Assembly: GCF_000971155.1 (NCBI RefSeq)
Contig: NZ_BBLX01000003.1
Coordinates: forward strand, 299,196-363,195
Direction of reading: 5' to 3'
Length of the DNA: 64,000 nt
Origin: Demequina maris
GTDB lineage: Bacteria; Actinomycetota; Actinomycetes; Actinomycetales; Demequinaceae
The notes beneath the pieces were generated by a model, which ran no database searches, was not told the DNA's origin, and saw only the letters and a program-made list of their open reading frames with translations. A program made the position numbers and the translations under genes. This document shows positions 34,570 through 44,003 of this stretch, piece after piece (the first letter of the stretch is position 1; each line of letters starts with the position of its first letter).

Positions 34570-35703
34570 CTACGCCCGGCGCAGCCAGACGATGCCGCGG
34601 TAGCCGTCCGCGCCCCACCGCACCATGCGGTCGAGGTCGGCGGCGGCGACGGGCATGTCGTGCGTGTCCACCCACGACTCCCCCGCCGGGTCCTCGACCC
34701 ACGGGTCCTCGAGAAGGAACATCCCGTCGCGGGCCGCGTGCGCCACGATCCAGTGCGCGCCCGTGACCCCGTGCATCGGCTCCTCGTCGACGAGCAGCAG
34801 CGCCACCCAACCGTCGTTAAGCCGCGCCTCGAGCTCCTCCATGGACACCCGCTCGCGCGCGATCGGCACGCCCAGCGCCTCCGCTCGCGCGGTCGAGTGC
34901 GCCTGCAGCTCCGCGCGGTAGTCGAACTCGAAGCCCTGGTAGTCCTCGAGCAGCACCGGCCCGGTGCGGTCGAGCGCGACCTCGACCGGCGCATCGTCCG
35001 CCGCGTCGCCGCCCGCAACGGACCCGACCTCCTCGCGCAGCCGCACCGCCAGCCCGATCGGCTCGCAGGCCGGGTGGTTGGTCGCCTCGCGCCAGAACCC
35101 GATCTCACGATCGCGATCCCCAGCACCCGAGCCGGCAAACCCCACGACCCCGCGCGCCTCGACCGCCATCAGCCCGGCGACCGCGCCGCACGTGTAGAGC
35201 GTGGTCTGCGCGTAGTAGCCGAGCTCCTCGTGCGGGACCTCGCGCAGCCACGTGACGAAGCCCGCGAAGCGCTCGGTGCCCTTGGCGCCCCACGGCGCGC
35301 GCATCGGCGCGAAGCCCCGCGCGATCGCGAACGGCGGCAGCGACACCCCCGGCGCGACCTCCCACTTCACGGCCGCGTCGCCCGCGAGCGCCCGCTCCTC
35401 GAGCAGCGCGTCCACGAGCGACTCCGCCGCAGCGAGCCCGGCCGCCGTAGCAGCGCACCACAGGTCCACGATCTTCACCGCGGCGGTCGCGGGTCGGCCG
35501 CTGGTGAGCAGCGCGGCGAGCGGCTCGCCGCCCTCGGAGCGCCGGACCGCGAGCGCGGGCCGGTACGGCGAGCGCGGCTTGCGCCACCAGGCGGCCCGCT
35601 CCTCACCCAGCACCTCCACGAGCTCGGCACCGAACTCCTCGAACACCGCGGGGGCCTCGCCCACCGCGGGCGTCCCGAATCCCGACACGTCAGTCCTTCC
35701 CAT
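34570..35703 (-). CDS. C39-like peptidase family protein
   Basis: 377 residues. A C-terminal papain-like domain starts at TTLYTCGAVAGLMAVEARG with the candidate nucleophile Cys; GVTGAHWIVAHAARDGMFLLEDP supplies His and Asp. The N-terminal 150 residues are of unclear fold. No signal peptide is seen. It overlaps by 14 bases the 3' end of the oligopeptide ABC ATPase gene, so it may hydrolyse imported peptides or modify a cell component in the same pathway. Confidence 0.75.
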   Translation of the reverse strand: MGRTDVSGFGTPAVGEAPAVFEEFGAELVEVLGEERAAWWRKPRSPYRPALAVRRSEGGEPLAALLTSGRPATAAVKIVDLWCAATAAGLAAAESLVDALLEERALAGDAAVKWEVAPGVSLPPFAIARGFAPMRAPWGAKGTERFAGFVTWLREVPHEELGYYAQTTLYTCGAVAGLMAVEARGVVGFAGSGAGDRDREIGFWREATNHPACEPIGLAVRLREEVGSVAGGDAADDAPVEVALDRTGPVLLEDYQGFEFDYRAELQAHSTARAEALGVPIARERVSMEELEARLNDGWVALLLVDEEPMHGVTGAHWIVAHAARDGMFLLEDPWVEDPAGESWVDTHDMPVAAADLDRMVRWGADGYRGIVWLRRA

Positions 35704-37270
35704 CGGCGGGCACGGCGTTCTCCCGCATCGCGGCCGCTACCAGCAGCCTCGTGTACTCGTGCGCCGGCTGCTCCAGCACCTCGTGGCACGGCCCGGACTC
35801 GACCACGCGGCCGTCCCACATGACCGTCACGGTGTCGGCGATCATCCGCACCACCGCGAGGTCGTGCGAGATGAACAGGATCGCGATGCCCAGCTCGTCG
35901 CGCAGCCGCGCGAGCAGCGCCAGGATGTCCGCCTGGACCGACACGTCGAGCGCGGACACCGACTCGTCGCAGATCAGCAGCCGCGGCTCCGGCGCGAGCG
36001 CCCGCGCGATCGCGACGCGCTGACGCTGACCGCCCGACAGCTCCGCCGGCCGCTTCTTGGCGAACTCCGCCGGCAGGCCCACCATCTCCAGCATCGCCGG
36101 CACCTCGGACGAGGCGCGCCCGGCCACCCCGAGCGCCTCCGCGAGGATCGCGCCGATGCTCATCATCGGGTTGAGCGACGAGTACGGGTCCTGGAAGACG
36201 ATCTGCATCTGGTCGGGCGTGCGCGAGCCCCGCCCGGGGGCCAGCGCCTCCCCCGACAGGACGATGCGCCCCGCATCCTCCCTCTCGAGGCCGGCGATGC
36301 AGCGGGCCAGGGTGGACTTGCCGGACCCGGACTCGCCGACGATGCCGACGATCGCGCCGGGCGCGATCGTGAGGTCCACGTCGGAGAGCACCGTCCGCAC
36401 GCCGAAGGCCTTGGTCACGCCCTCGCACACCAGCAGCGCCTCGGCCTCGGCGACATCCGCGGCCTCCTCTGCGGAGATGCGCGCGCCCGAGCGGGCGGCG
36501 ACCACCGGGTCGGCCTCGATGAGCGCCCGCGTGTACGGGTGCTCCGGAGCGGCGAGCACCTCGGCGGTCGCGCCGCGCTCGACCACCTGGCCGTCGCGCA
36601 TCACGAGCACGTCGTCGGTGCGGCCGCGCACGACGCCCAGGTCGTGCGAGATGAGGATGACCGACAGCCGTCGCTCGAGCTGGATGCGGCGCAGCAGGTC
36701 GAGGATCTCGGCCTGGTTGGACGCGTCGAGCGCGGTGGTGGGCTCGTCGGCGATGAGCAGCTGCGGGTCGGAGGCCAGCGCCGCCGCGATCGCGACGCGC
36801 TGGCGCATGCCGCCGGAGAGCTCGTGCGGGAACGCGTCCGCGACGCGTGCCGGGAGGTTGACCTCCGCGAGCCGTTCCTCAACCTGCGCGCGCTTGGCCG
36901 CCCGCGGGATGCGGTGGCCGTGCGCGGCCTCAAGGGTCCAGGCGATCTGGTCGCCGCATCGGTGCACCGGCGTGAGCGAGGTGAACGGGTCCTGGAGCAG
37001 CAGCGACACGGAACGTCCGCGCGCCCGCCGCCACGCCGCATCGTCCCCCCGCAGGCCCACGGGCAGCTCCTGCCCGGCCACCGTCACGGCGCCGGTCGCG
37101 CGGAAGCCGCGCGGCAGCAACCCGACGATCGACTTGGCGGTGAGCGTCTTGCCCGACCCGGACTCGCCGATCAGCGCGAGCGTCGCGCCGGGCGCGATCT
37201 CGGCGGAGACGGGCTCGACCATCGTCCCGTTCGGCCCGAGAACGGAGAGCTCCGAGAGCAGAACTGTCAT
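35690..37270 (-). CDS. Oligopeptide/nickel ABC transporter, double ATPase (DppDF-like)
   Basis: 526 residues made of two ATP-binding domains. First: GESGSGKTLTA, LSGGMRQRVAIA, LLIADEPTTALD. Second: GESGSGKSTLA, LSGGQRQRVAIA, LLICDESVSALD. Each ends with the oligopeptide-type C-terminal extension (HPYTRALIEADP; HEYTRLLVAA). Fused DppD-DppF proteins are common in actinobacteria. It overlaps the permease gene upstream (ATGA) and the peptidase gene downstream. Confidence 0.93.
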   Translation of the reverse strand: MTVLLSELSVLGPNGTMVEPVSAEIAPGATLALIGESGSGKTLTAKSIVGLLPRGFRATGAVTVAGQELPVGLRGDDAAWRRARGRSVSLLLQDPFTSLTPVHRCGDQIAWTLEAAHGHRIPRAAKRAQVEERLAEVNLPARVADAFPHELSGGMRQRVAIAAALASDPQLLIADEPTTALDASNQAEILDLLRRIQLERRLSVILISHDLGVVRGRTDDVLVMRDGQVVERGATAEVLAAPEHPYTRALIEADPVVAARSGARISAEEAADVAEAEALLVCEGVTKAFGVRTVLSDVDLTIAPGAIVGIVGESGSGKSTLARCIAGLEREDAGRIVLSGEALAPGRGSRTPDQMQIVFQDPYSSLNPMMSIGAILAEALGVAGRASSEVPAMLEMVGLPAEFAKKRPAELSGGQRQRVAIARALAPEPRLLICDESVSALDVSVQADILALLARLRDELGIAILFISHDLAVVRMIADTVTVMWDGRVVESGPCHEVLEQPAHEYTRLLVAAAMRENAVPADGKD

Positions 37271-38130
37271 CGGACCTCCTCCCCCACCTGGGAGAGCCTC
37301 TGCCCGATCCAGTCGCCCACGAGGTTGACGCACACCGCGACCACCACGATGAGCAGCGCGGGCACGAACACGGCGGCCGGGTTCTGGAACATGATGGCGC
37401 GGCCGTCGGTGAGCTGGCGGCCCCAGTCGGCGGTGCCGGGCGCGACGCCCACGCCGAGGAACGACAGCGACGAGAACGCGACGAGCGCGAACGCGACGTT
37501 GAGCATCAAGTTGGTGACCACCAGCGACGTGACGTTGGGCAGGATGTGCCGGAACATCACGCGCCAGCGCGACAGGGACAGCATCTGGGCCGCCTCGATG
37601 TAGGGCCGCGCGGACTGCTCGAGCACGCCGGCGCGGACGATGCGGATATCGGACGGCGAGAACAGCACGATGAGCAGCGCGACGGTCACCCAGTAGCCGC
37701 CGCCCATGACGCCGGACACGACGATCGCGGCGAGCAGCACGGGCACCGCGAGCAGCAGGTCCGTCCAGCGGGAGATCAGGGTGTCGAGCCAGCCCTTCTC
37801 GTAGCCGGCGAGGGTGCCCATCACGACGCCGAGCAGCATCGAGCCGACCGCGACGATCACCGGTCCCACCAGGGACGATGCGGCGCCCGCCACGGCCATC
37901 TGGAGGACGTCGCGCCCCAGCTCGTCGGTGCCGAGCGGGTGCCCCTCCGAGCCGGGCGGCAGGGTCGCGGCGAGGATGTCCTGGTGCATCGCGTCGGGGA
38001 AGATCAGCTTCCCGAACACGGCGGCGAGCACGGCCAGCGCGAGCACGCCGAGCGCGACGCCCACCCCGATCGGGAGGCGGCGTCGGCGGCGGCGCACGGG
38101 CGCCGGGCCGATCACTCGGATGTCGCTCAT
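37267..38130 (-). CDS. ABC transporter permease (DppC-like)
   Basis: 287 residues, six hydrophobic segments. HPLGTDELGRDVLQMAVAGAASSLVG is the N-terminal signature of the DppC/OppC type, and YIEAAQMLSLSRWRVMFRHILPN is the EAA loop that contacts the ATPase. Overlaps both neighbours (DppB-like and ATPase genes). Confidence 0.92.
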   Translation of the reverse strand: MSDIRVIGPAPVRRRRRRLPIGVGVALGVLALAVLAAVFGKLIFPDAMHQDILAATLPPGSEGHPLGTDELGRDVLQMAVAGAASSLVGPVIVAVGSMLLGVVMGTLAGYEKGWLDTLISRWTDLLLAVPVLLAAIVVSGVMGGGYWVTVALLIVLFSPSDIRIVRAGVLEQSARPYIEAAQMLSLSRWRVMFRHILPNVTSLVVTNLMLNVAFALVAFSSLSFLGVGVAPGTADWGRQLTDGRAIMFQNPAAVFVPALLIVVVAVCVNLVGDWIGQRLSQVGEEVR

Positions 38131-39122
38131 GACGCGGCTCCCATCTGCCGGCGCACGCGCGGGTCGAGCAGGATGTACGTGAGGTCCGCGATGAGCGCGA
38201 TCGCGGCGATCACCACGGCGACCAGCAGCGTGAGCGACTGCACCACGGCGATGTCCTTGAACAGCACCGAGTCCTGCAGCAGCGTGCCCAGGCCGGGCAG
38301 CGCGTACGTGGTCTCGGCGAGCACGGTGCCGCCCACGAGGAAGGTGAGCACCAGCGAGGCGCCGGTGACGATCGGGATGGCGGCGTTGCGCAGCGCGATG
38401 CGGCGCACGAGCCGCTCCCCCAGGCCGCGCGAGCGGGCGAAGGTGACGTAGTCGGACTCGAGCTCGCGCAGCATCGCGGTGCGTGTGAGCTTGACGATGA
38501 TCGCGCCGAGTCCGAGCGCGAGCGTGATCGCGGGCAGCACGAGGTGGCGCAGCGTGTCGATGCCGCCGTCGCCGCCGCCGTAGACGGGGAAGATCGGCAG
38601 GTAGTACGCGAACACGTAGAGCAGCAGGAGGCCCACCGCGAAGGTGGGGGCGCTGAGGCCCAGGATCGACAGCGCGTTGCCGGTGCGGTCGACCCAGCCG
38701 CCGGCCTTGACCGCGGAGCGCACGCCCAGCGGGACCGCGACCGCGACGGAGACGAGGAAGGCGAGCCCGCACAGGGCCGCGGTGATGCCGACCCGGGAGG
38801 CGATCGCATCGGCCACCGGGACCTGGAGGCGAATCGACTCGCCCAGGTCGCCCGTGAGGAAGCCCTTGAGCCACGACAGGTACTGGACGACGACGGGGTC
38901 GTCGAGGCGGTACTGCTCGCGGACGGCCGCGACCACGTCGGGGTTCATGGGCCGGTTGCCGAGCAGGTTCTTCACGATGTCGCCCGGGGCGAGGTACATC
39001 ATCGCGAACACGATGATCGACAGCACGAACAGCACCCCGAGCACGCCGAGCACGCGCACCGCGACCATGCGGCCCAGGGGCCGCAGGCGCGATGCGCGTG
39101 CTCGGGTATCGGCGATCGACAC
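38127..39122 (-). CDS. ABC transporter permease (DppB-like)
   Basis: 331 residues from a GTG five bases after the binding-protein stop. The N-terminal membrane helix, MYLAPGDIVKNLLGN and DDPVVVQYLSWLKGFLTGDLGESI are typical of DppB/OppB. The EAA loop is YVTFARSRGLGERLVRRIALRNAAIP. An ATG at 39068 would give a shorter protein (313 residues), also acceptable; the GTG is preferred for its coupling distance, though no clear ribosome binding site is seen. Confidence 0.9.
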   Translation of the reverse strand: MSIADTRARASRLRPLGRMVAVRVLGVLGVLFVLSIIVFAMMYLAPGDIVKNLLGNRPMNPDVVAAVREQYRLDDPVVVQYLSWLKGFLTGDLGESIRLQVPVADAIASRVGITAALCGLAFLVSVAVAVPLGVRSAVKAGGWVDRTGNALSILGLSAPTFAVGLLLLYVFAYYLPIFPVYGGGDGGIDTLRHLVLPAITLALGLGAIIVKLTRTAMLRELESDYVTFARSRGLGERLVRRIALRNAAIPIVTGASLVLTFLVGGTVLAETTYALPGLGTLLQDSVLFKDIAVVQSLTLLVAVVIAAIALIADLTYILLDPRVRRQMGAAS

Positions 39123-39127
39123 GAAGG

Positions 39128-40747
39128 TCAGCCCGCCCGGTACAGCAGCGCGGGCCAGGTCGACACGAACGTGTACGCGCTGTAGTCGTCGAGGCCCAGG
39201 TCGTTTGCGAAGCCGGTCGCGGACTGGCCCCACCACAGCGGCACGTTGATGACGTCCTCGGCCTGGAGCGTCTCCGCCTCGACGAGCAGGTCGATGCGGG
39301 TCGCCTGGTCCTTCTCGGCGCCGATCTGCGTGAGCAGGTCCAGGACCTCCTGGTTGTCGTACTGCGCCGGGTTGTCGGCACCGATGAGGTACGAGGGGAT
39401 CTCCGCCGGGTCGCCGAGCGTCGAGAAGTACCACATGTAGTTGATGCCGTACTCGGACGACGGGTCGAGGCTGGCGAGCCACTCCTCGATCGGCACCTCA
39501 CGGACGTTGAGCGTGATGCCCACCTCGGCGAGGTCCTGCGCGAGCGCCTGCGCCGCGGTGCCGATCTGCGGGCCGGTGTTCGGGGTGAGGATCTCCGCCT
39601 CGAAGCCGTCCGGCACGGACGATGCGGCGAGGGCGGCCTTCGCGGCCTCCAGGTCGTAGTCCCACTGCGGGATGCCGCCGAGGATGTCGCGCGCCTCGTC
39701 GGCGCTGTAGACCGAGCCGAGCGACTCGGGCGTCATGATCGCGGTCGCGGCCTCGCCGTGGCCCTTGAGGATGGTCGACACGTACGCGTCGCGGTTGACG
39801 GCGTGGGCGATGGCCTCGCGCACCTTGGCGTCGTCGAACGGCGCGACGCCGGTGTTGAAGTACAGGCCCACGTAGGAGAGGTCGTTGACGTACTCGACGC
39901 GCATGTCGGACAGGGCCTCCCACTGCTCCGACTGCGAGAACGGCACGTTGAAGGCGATGTCGACGTCGCCCGACTGGGCGGCGAGGAGGCGGGTCGACTC
40001 GTCGGAGACGAAGTCGATGCGGATCTCCTTGACCTTGGGCAGCTCGCCCCACCAGGTGTCGACGCGCTCGAAGGTGACGTGCGAGTCGGGCACGAACTCG
40101 GTCACCTGGTACGGGCCGGTGCCGAGCAGCAGCGAGTCGGAGGTGCCGACGTCGCCCTCGTTCTCCTCCCAGAACGCCTTGCTGGTGATGAACGCCGCGC
40201 CCGCGGTGCTCATGTTGCCCGCGAAGGCGGCGTCGGGCGCGGTGAGGGTGATGGTGACCTCGTGGTCGCCGGTCGCCTCGACCGTGTCGATGTTGGTCAT
40301 GTAGTACGCGAGGCCGGGCGAGGCGGTCTCGTCGCGGGCCATGTCGAGCGAGAACACCACGTCCTCGGCGGTCACCGGGGTGCCGTCCTGGAACTGCGCG
40401 TCCTCCCGCAGCTCGTAGACGTAGGTGACGTCGTCGGTCTGCTCCCAGCTCTCGGCGAGGGCGGGCTGCAGCGCGCCCGTCGAGTCGACCGCGACCAGGC
40501 CCTCCTGCGCCACCGACGCGACGTAGTAGTTGAGGATGCCGGACTCGGCGCCCACGTAGAGGCTCGAGAGCGAGCCGGGCAGGGCGACGGTGATCGAGTC
40601 GATCTCCTCGCCCGTGTCGGTGCCGATTGCGACGGTCGGGGCGGCGGTGGGCTCGTTCTCGGCCGGGGCGGTGCAGCCGGCCAGCGCCAACGCGCCCGCG
40701 ACGGTGACCGCCGCCGTGCGGGCGACGGTGCCTGACGTGAGTGCCAT
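39128..40747 (-). CDS. Peptide/nickel ABC transporter substrate-binding lipoprotein
   Basis: 539 residues. A signal peptide with lipobox (ALALAGC) precedes the family 5 solute-binding fold: GALQPALAESWEQTDDVTYVYELREDAQFQDGTPVTAEDVVFSLDMARD and GTGPYQVTEF are typical. GAGGAGAACACC before the ATG is a good ribosome binding site. Strikingly there is no stop codon between the upstream LysR-type regulator and this ATG: the frame is open from 41779, so a regulator-binding protein fusion of 883 residues is also possible. The substrate (peptide or metal) is unknown. Confidence 0.9.
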   Translation of the reverse strand: MALTSGTVARTAAVTVAGALALAGCTAPAENEPTAAPTVAIGTDTGEEIDSITVALPGSLSSLYVGAESGILNYYVASVAQEGLVAVDSTGALQPALAESWEQTDDVTYVYELREDAQFQDGTPVTAEDVVFSLDMARDETASPGLAYYMTNIDTVEATGDHEVTITLTAPDAAFAGNMSTAGAAFITSKAFWEENEGDVGTSDSLLLGTGPYQVTEFVPDSHVTFERVDTWWGELPKVKEIRIDFVSDESTRLLAAQSGDVDIAFNVPFSQSEQWEALSDMRVEYVNDLSYVGLYFNTGVAPFDDAKVREAIAHAVNRDAYVSTILKGHGEAATAIMTPESLGSVYSADEARDILGGIPQWDYDLEAAKAALAASSVPDGFEAEILTPNTGPQIGTAAQALAQDLAEVGITLNVREVPIEEWLASLDPSSEYGINYMWYFSTLGDPAEIPSYLIGADNPAQYDNQEVLDLLTQIGAEKDQATRIDLLVEAETLQAEDVINVPLWWGQSATGFANDLGLDDYSAYTFVSTWPALLYRAG

Positions 40748-41779
40748 GGTGTTCTCCTCGAGGTGGGTGGGTCCCAGGGGCGCGAAGCGTGCCCGGTGAG
40801 CGGTGGTGCGTCGACGGGCGTCGAGGATGGCCTCGACGCCGACGGGTGAGGGCTGGTGCGCCGCGAGCACCCGGAGGGCGGCGGCGACACCGGGGATCTG
40901 CGCGGCCTCGACGAGCGTCGCCGCGGTGGTGCGGCGGCGCATCGCGGGCGCGAGGCCCAGCGCGCGGAGCGAGCTGGGGAGGTCGACGCCCTCCAGGGCG
41001 GACTCGACCACGAAGGCGGTGCCGCGGCCGTGCGCGGCGAGAGCAACGGCGGCCTCGGGGCGGCTGACGGTGATGTCGCGGGCGCCCGCGACGCGGCCCA
41101 CGCGGGCGGCGACCGCGTCGCCGCAGGTCCCCGGCCCGGTGATCCACGCCTGCTCGGCGAGCGCGGCGGCGTCGATGCGCCCGTCGGCGCTCGGCGCGTC
41201 CGCGGTCGTGAGCGCGATGACCTCCTCGGAGAAGAGGAAGGACGTGCGCAGGCCCGTCGCGCGGGAGCGGTCGCGGGTGTCGAGCGGGGACGGGGTGACG
41301 GCGACGTCGGCGCGGCCGCCGCGGACCATCGCGAGCGCGGCTTCCGCGTCGGGCGCCTCGAGGATCGCGATGTCGAGGTGCGGCTGGAGCTGCGCGAGAC
41401 GGGCGGCGGCGGGAGCGAGGACCGGGCCCACCTGCTCGGGGACGGACACGAGGCGCACCAGGCCGGCGCGCTGGCCGAGCGCGCGGGCGAGCTCCGTGGC
41501 GGCGGCCGTGAGGCTCGCATCGATGCGCGGGGCGTGGCGCGCAAGCAGCGCGCCCACGGGGGTGAGGCGCGCCGCCCGCGCGGTCCTGGCGACGAGCGGC
41601 GCGCCGAGCCGCTCCTCGAGCCGTTGCACGTGCTGGGTGATGGTGGGCTGGCTGTAGCCGAGCGCGCGGGCCGCCGCGGAGATCGAGCCGTGCTCGTCGA
41701 TGGCGACCAGGATGCGCAGCGAATGCAGGTCGATGACCCTTGTCAGGGACTCGATCTCGGGGCCGATCGCGCCTTCCAT
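40748..41779 (-). CDS. LysR-type regulator, in-frame with the downstream binding protein (no own stop)
   Basis: 344 codons up to the binding-protein ATG. The winged HTH is at residues about 15-75 (LHSLRILVAIDEHGSISAAARALGYSQPTITQHVQRLEERLG), followed by a LysR effector domain (LVRLVSVPEQVGPVLAPAAARL, RGGRADVAVTPSPLD, ITVSRPEAAVALAAHGRG). The domain should end near residue 320, but the frame goes on through ARRRTTAHRARFAPLGPTHLEEN into the lipoprotein. No ribosome binding site precedes the start, so it may be leaderless. It presumably controls the ABC operon. Confidence 0.82.
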
Positions 41780-41785
41780 AGGGGG

Positions 41786-41835
41786 ACGCTATCTATCTTT
41801 TTCTGTCCATGGGTTACAGCAATGTTTCATTTTGC
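41786..41835. promoter_or_regulatory. AT-rich divergent regulatory region of the LysR-ABC operon
   Basis: The stretch with ATCTATCTTTTTCTGTCC and TTACAGCAATGTTTCATTT is markedly AT-rich for this genome and lies between the divergent LysR and DUF1684 genes. It is the obvious place for promoters and LysR binding (T-N11-A sites); no single site is convincing by eye. Confidence 0.4.
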
Positions 41836-41864
41836 GCAGATCCGGGACCTGTCACCATGGACCC

Positions 41865-42608
41865 GTGAGCACCCCCTCCTCGTACGACGCCTGGCTGGTC
41901 GCGCGCGACCACAGCGCCTTCCGCCGGCACGGCCTCGCGTCGCTCGCGGCCACCGTGTGGCTGTCGTCCGAGGCGGTCGCGGTGCCCGGCGTCCCCGGGT
42001 CCTGGTGTGCCGAGGACGGGACCGTCGTCGGCGAGCACGACCGCACCGCGGTGCAGCTGGCGCCCGGCGAGGAGGTCGAGCTCGAGCGCGCCGCCGACGC
42101 GCACCCCCTCGTGCTGCGCGCCTTCGCGCGCGAGGGCGCCGTCGCGCTGCGGGTCTTCGACCCCGACCGCGCCGGCGCCGAGGGCCTCGGGGCGATCGAG
42201 CGCTACCCGCACGGCGCCCAGTTCTCGATCCGCGGCACGTTCGCGGCGATGCGCACGGACCCGACCACCGTGGTCTCGGTCGACGGCCATGTCGCGACCA
42301 CCATCTACGACGGGGTCGTGCTGTTCCACCTGGACGGCGAGCGGGTCGAGATGCTCGTGCACGTCGACGGCGACGAGCTCTTCGCGGCCTTCGCGGACGG
42401 CAGCTGCGCCGACGAGGAGTACGACTTCCGGATGCTCCGCCTCCCCGCGCCCGGCTCCGACGGCCGCGTGACGGTCGACCTCAACCGCGCCTACCTGCCG
42501 CCGAGCCGCTTCTCCCCGCACTTCGTGTGCGTGACCCCGCCCCCGACCAACCGCTGGGCGGTGCCGGTGCGGGCGGGCGAGCGCCGCATCGTCCCGCGCG
42601 ACGCCTGA
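41865..42608 (+). CDS. DUF1684 family protein
   Basis: 247 residues from a GTG. It lacks the usual long N-terminal WRxER motif but YDAWLVARDHSAFRRHGLASLAATVWLS, a central beta-rich part (RYPHGAQFSIRGTFAAM) and the C-terminal YDFRMLRLPAPGSDGRVTVDLNRAYLPPSRFSPHFVCVTPPPTNRWAVPVRAGERR fit DUF1684. The family is of unknown function, with a PDFNRAY..P-like signature that is preserved here as VDLNRAYLPP. Cytoplasmic. It is divergent from the LysR gene and contains a reverse-orientation signature at 42585. Confidence 0.82.
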   Translation: MSTPSSYDAWLVARDHSAFRRHGLASLAATVWLSSEAVAVPGVPGSWCAEDGTVVGEHDRTAVQLAPGEEVELERAADAHPLVLRAFAREGAVALRVFDPDRAGAEGLGAIERYPHGAQFSIRGTFAAMRTDPTTVVSVDGHVATTIYDGVVLFHLDGERVEMLVHVDGDELFAAFADGSCADEEYDFRMLRLPAPGSDGRVTVDLNRAYLPPSRFSPHFVCVTPPPTNRWAVPVRAGERRIVPRDA

Positions 42609-42629
42609 GCCGCGCGGGAGACGACACTC

Positions 42630-42760
42630 TCTCTCACGTGTGTCAAGAATTCGTGAAATGGCGCCGCCATCCCGCGGCCGCCGAGCACGGAGCCCAGCCG
42701 CACGGGCCACCCATTTCACCTAGGAGTGACACACGGAAACGGACCCACCTCTCCCCGCGG
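42630..42760. repeat. REP-like element, copy B
   Basis: Inverted relative of the element at 7604-7735. It has GTGTGTCAAGAATTCGTGAAA (about 42637-42658) and TTTCACCTAGGAGTGAC (42714-42730), then ACGGACCCACCTC (42739-42751), which matches the flank of copy A. Like copy A it lies between converging genes (DUF1684 and tdk), where it may form the 3' ends of both transcripts. No protein gene is in 42609-42786. Confidence 0.6.
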
Positions 42761-42786
42761 GCGCCGCGCCGCCGCGAGCCGACCGC

Positions 42787-43413
42787 TCAGAAGAGCGCCG
42801 GACCCTCCTCGGGCTCGGGCGCGCCGGCGGCCTGGACCGGGCCCACCTTCTCGAGGTAGCAGCGGCCGCACAGCGACTCGTAGTCGGCCTGCTGGCCGTC
42901 GATCGCGACCTGCTCGCCGTGGCTGACGAACACGCCGCCCACGACGCGGCCGTTGAAGATCGCCTTCGATCCGCAGCGGCAGATCGTCTTGAGCTCCTCG
43001 ATCGAGTGCGCGATCTCGAGGAGGCGCAGCGAGCCGGGGAACGAGCGCGTCATGAAGTCGCCCCGCAGTCCGTAGCAGAGCACCGGGATGCCGTGCTGGA
43101 CCGCGATCACGAAGGCCTCGTCCACCTGGGCGGGCGTGAGGAACTGCGCCTCGTCGACGAAGATCGCGTCGATCTGGTCGAAGGGACGATGCGCGCGCAG
43201 CTCGGCCTCGAGCGACGACTCCGCGGGCAGCAGCACGTCGACGGCGCGCTCGACGCCGATGCGCGAGGACACCGCCTCGCCCGCCTTGGTGTCGATGCCC
43301 GGCTTCACGATGACGGGGTGCTGGGCGCGCTCCTCGTAGTTGTAGGCCGCAGTGAGCAGCAGCGCCGTCTTGGACGAGTTCATCGCCCCGTATCGGAAGT
43401 ACAGCTTCGCCAC
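42787..43413 (-). CDS. tdk: Thymidine kinase
   Basis: 208 residues. Walker A GAMNSSKT (residues 9-16), Walker B-like IDAIFVDEAQFLT, the lasso region GLRGDFMTRSFPGSLRLLEIAHSIEELKTIC and zinc Cys pairs (ICRCG, SLCGRCY) define a type II thymidine kinase. It phosphorylates thymidine in the salvage pathway. The divergent neighbour is a secreted protein gene. Confidence 0.96.
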   Translation of the reverse strand: MAKLYFRYGAMNSSKTALLLTAAYNYEERAQHPVIVKPGIDTKAGEAVSSRIGVERAVDVLLPAESSLEAELRAHRPFDQIDAIFVDEAQFLTPAQVDEAFVIAVQHGIPVLCYGLRGDFMTRSFPGSLRLLEIAHSIEELKTICRCGSKAIFNGRVVGGVFVSHGEQVAIDGQQADYESLCGRCYLEKVGPVQAAGAPEPEEGPALF

Positions 43414-43547
43414 GTCGGCCCTCTCTCTGCGCGTGTGCGAGAAACCTTAGCGGCGCCGCGGCGGGCCGACGGACGTGTCGCCGCGGGCTTACGATCGAGG
43501 AGCACCACCCGCGCGCATCGTGGCGCGCATGTCTGAGGGGACACACC

Positions 43548-44003
43548 ATGCTTGTCGCACGCCGCCTGGCCACCATCGTCGCCGCCATCGCGATCGCGCT
43601 GTTCGCCAGCGTCTCGTCCACCACCACGGCCGAGGCCGCGGCGAACGTCCGCTTCTCGTACGTCCAGTACAACAGCCCCGGCTCGGACTACGGCAGCAAC
43701 TACTCCCTCAACCAGGAGTACATCAAGATCAAGAACTACGGCGCGAAGGCGAAGCAGCTCAAGGGCTGGACCGTCCGCGACGCCGCCGGCCACGTCTACA
43801 CGTTCGGCTACCTCAACCTGAAGCCGGGCGCGACGGTCACGCTGCACACCGGCAAGGGCTCGAACACGGTCAAGCACCGCTACTGGAAGCAGACCTGGTA
43901 CATCTGGAACAACGACGGCGACAAGGCCGTCCTCAAGAACTCCCGCGGCGTCACGCTCGACGCCTGCAAGTGGGGCTCCTCGGGCTCCGCCAAGGCCTGC
44001 TGA
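43548..44003 (+). CDS. Secreted lamin-tail-domain protein
   Basis: 151 residues. The signal peptide (VARRLATIVAAIAIALFASVSSTTTAEAAA) precedes a single lamin tail domain: VQYNSPGSDYGSNYSLNQEYIKIKNYGAKAKQLKGWTVRDAAGHVYTFGYLNLKPGATVTLHTGKG...WYIWNNDGDKAVLKNSRG. Such domains occur in extracellular actinobacterial proteins, often with nucleases; here it stands alone. Two Cys near the C-terminus may form a disulfide. Confidence 0.88.
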   Translation: MLVARRLATIVAAIAIALFASVSSTTTAEAAANVRFSYVQYNSPGSDYGSNYSLNQEYIKIKNYGAKAKQLKGWTVRDAAGHVYTFGYLNLKPGATVTLHTGKGSNTVKHRYWKQTWYIWNNDGDKAVLKNSRGVTLDACKWGSSGSAKAC

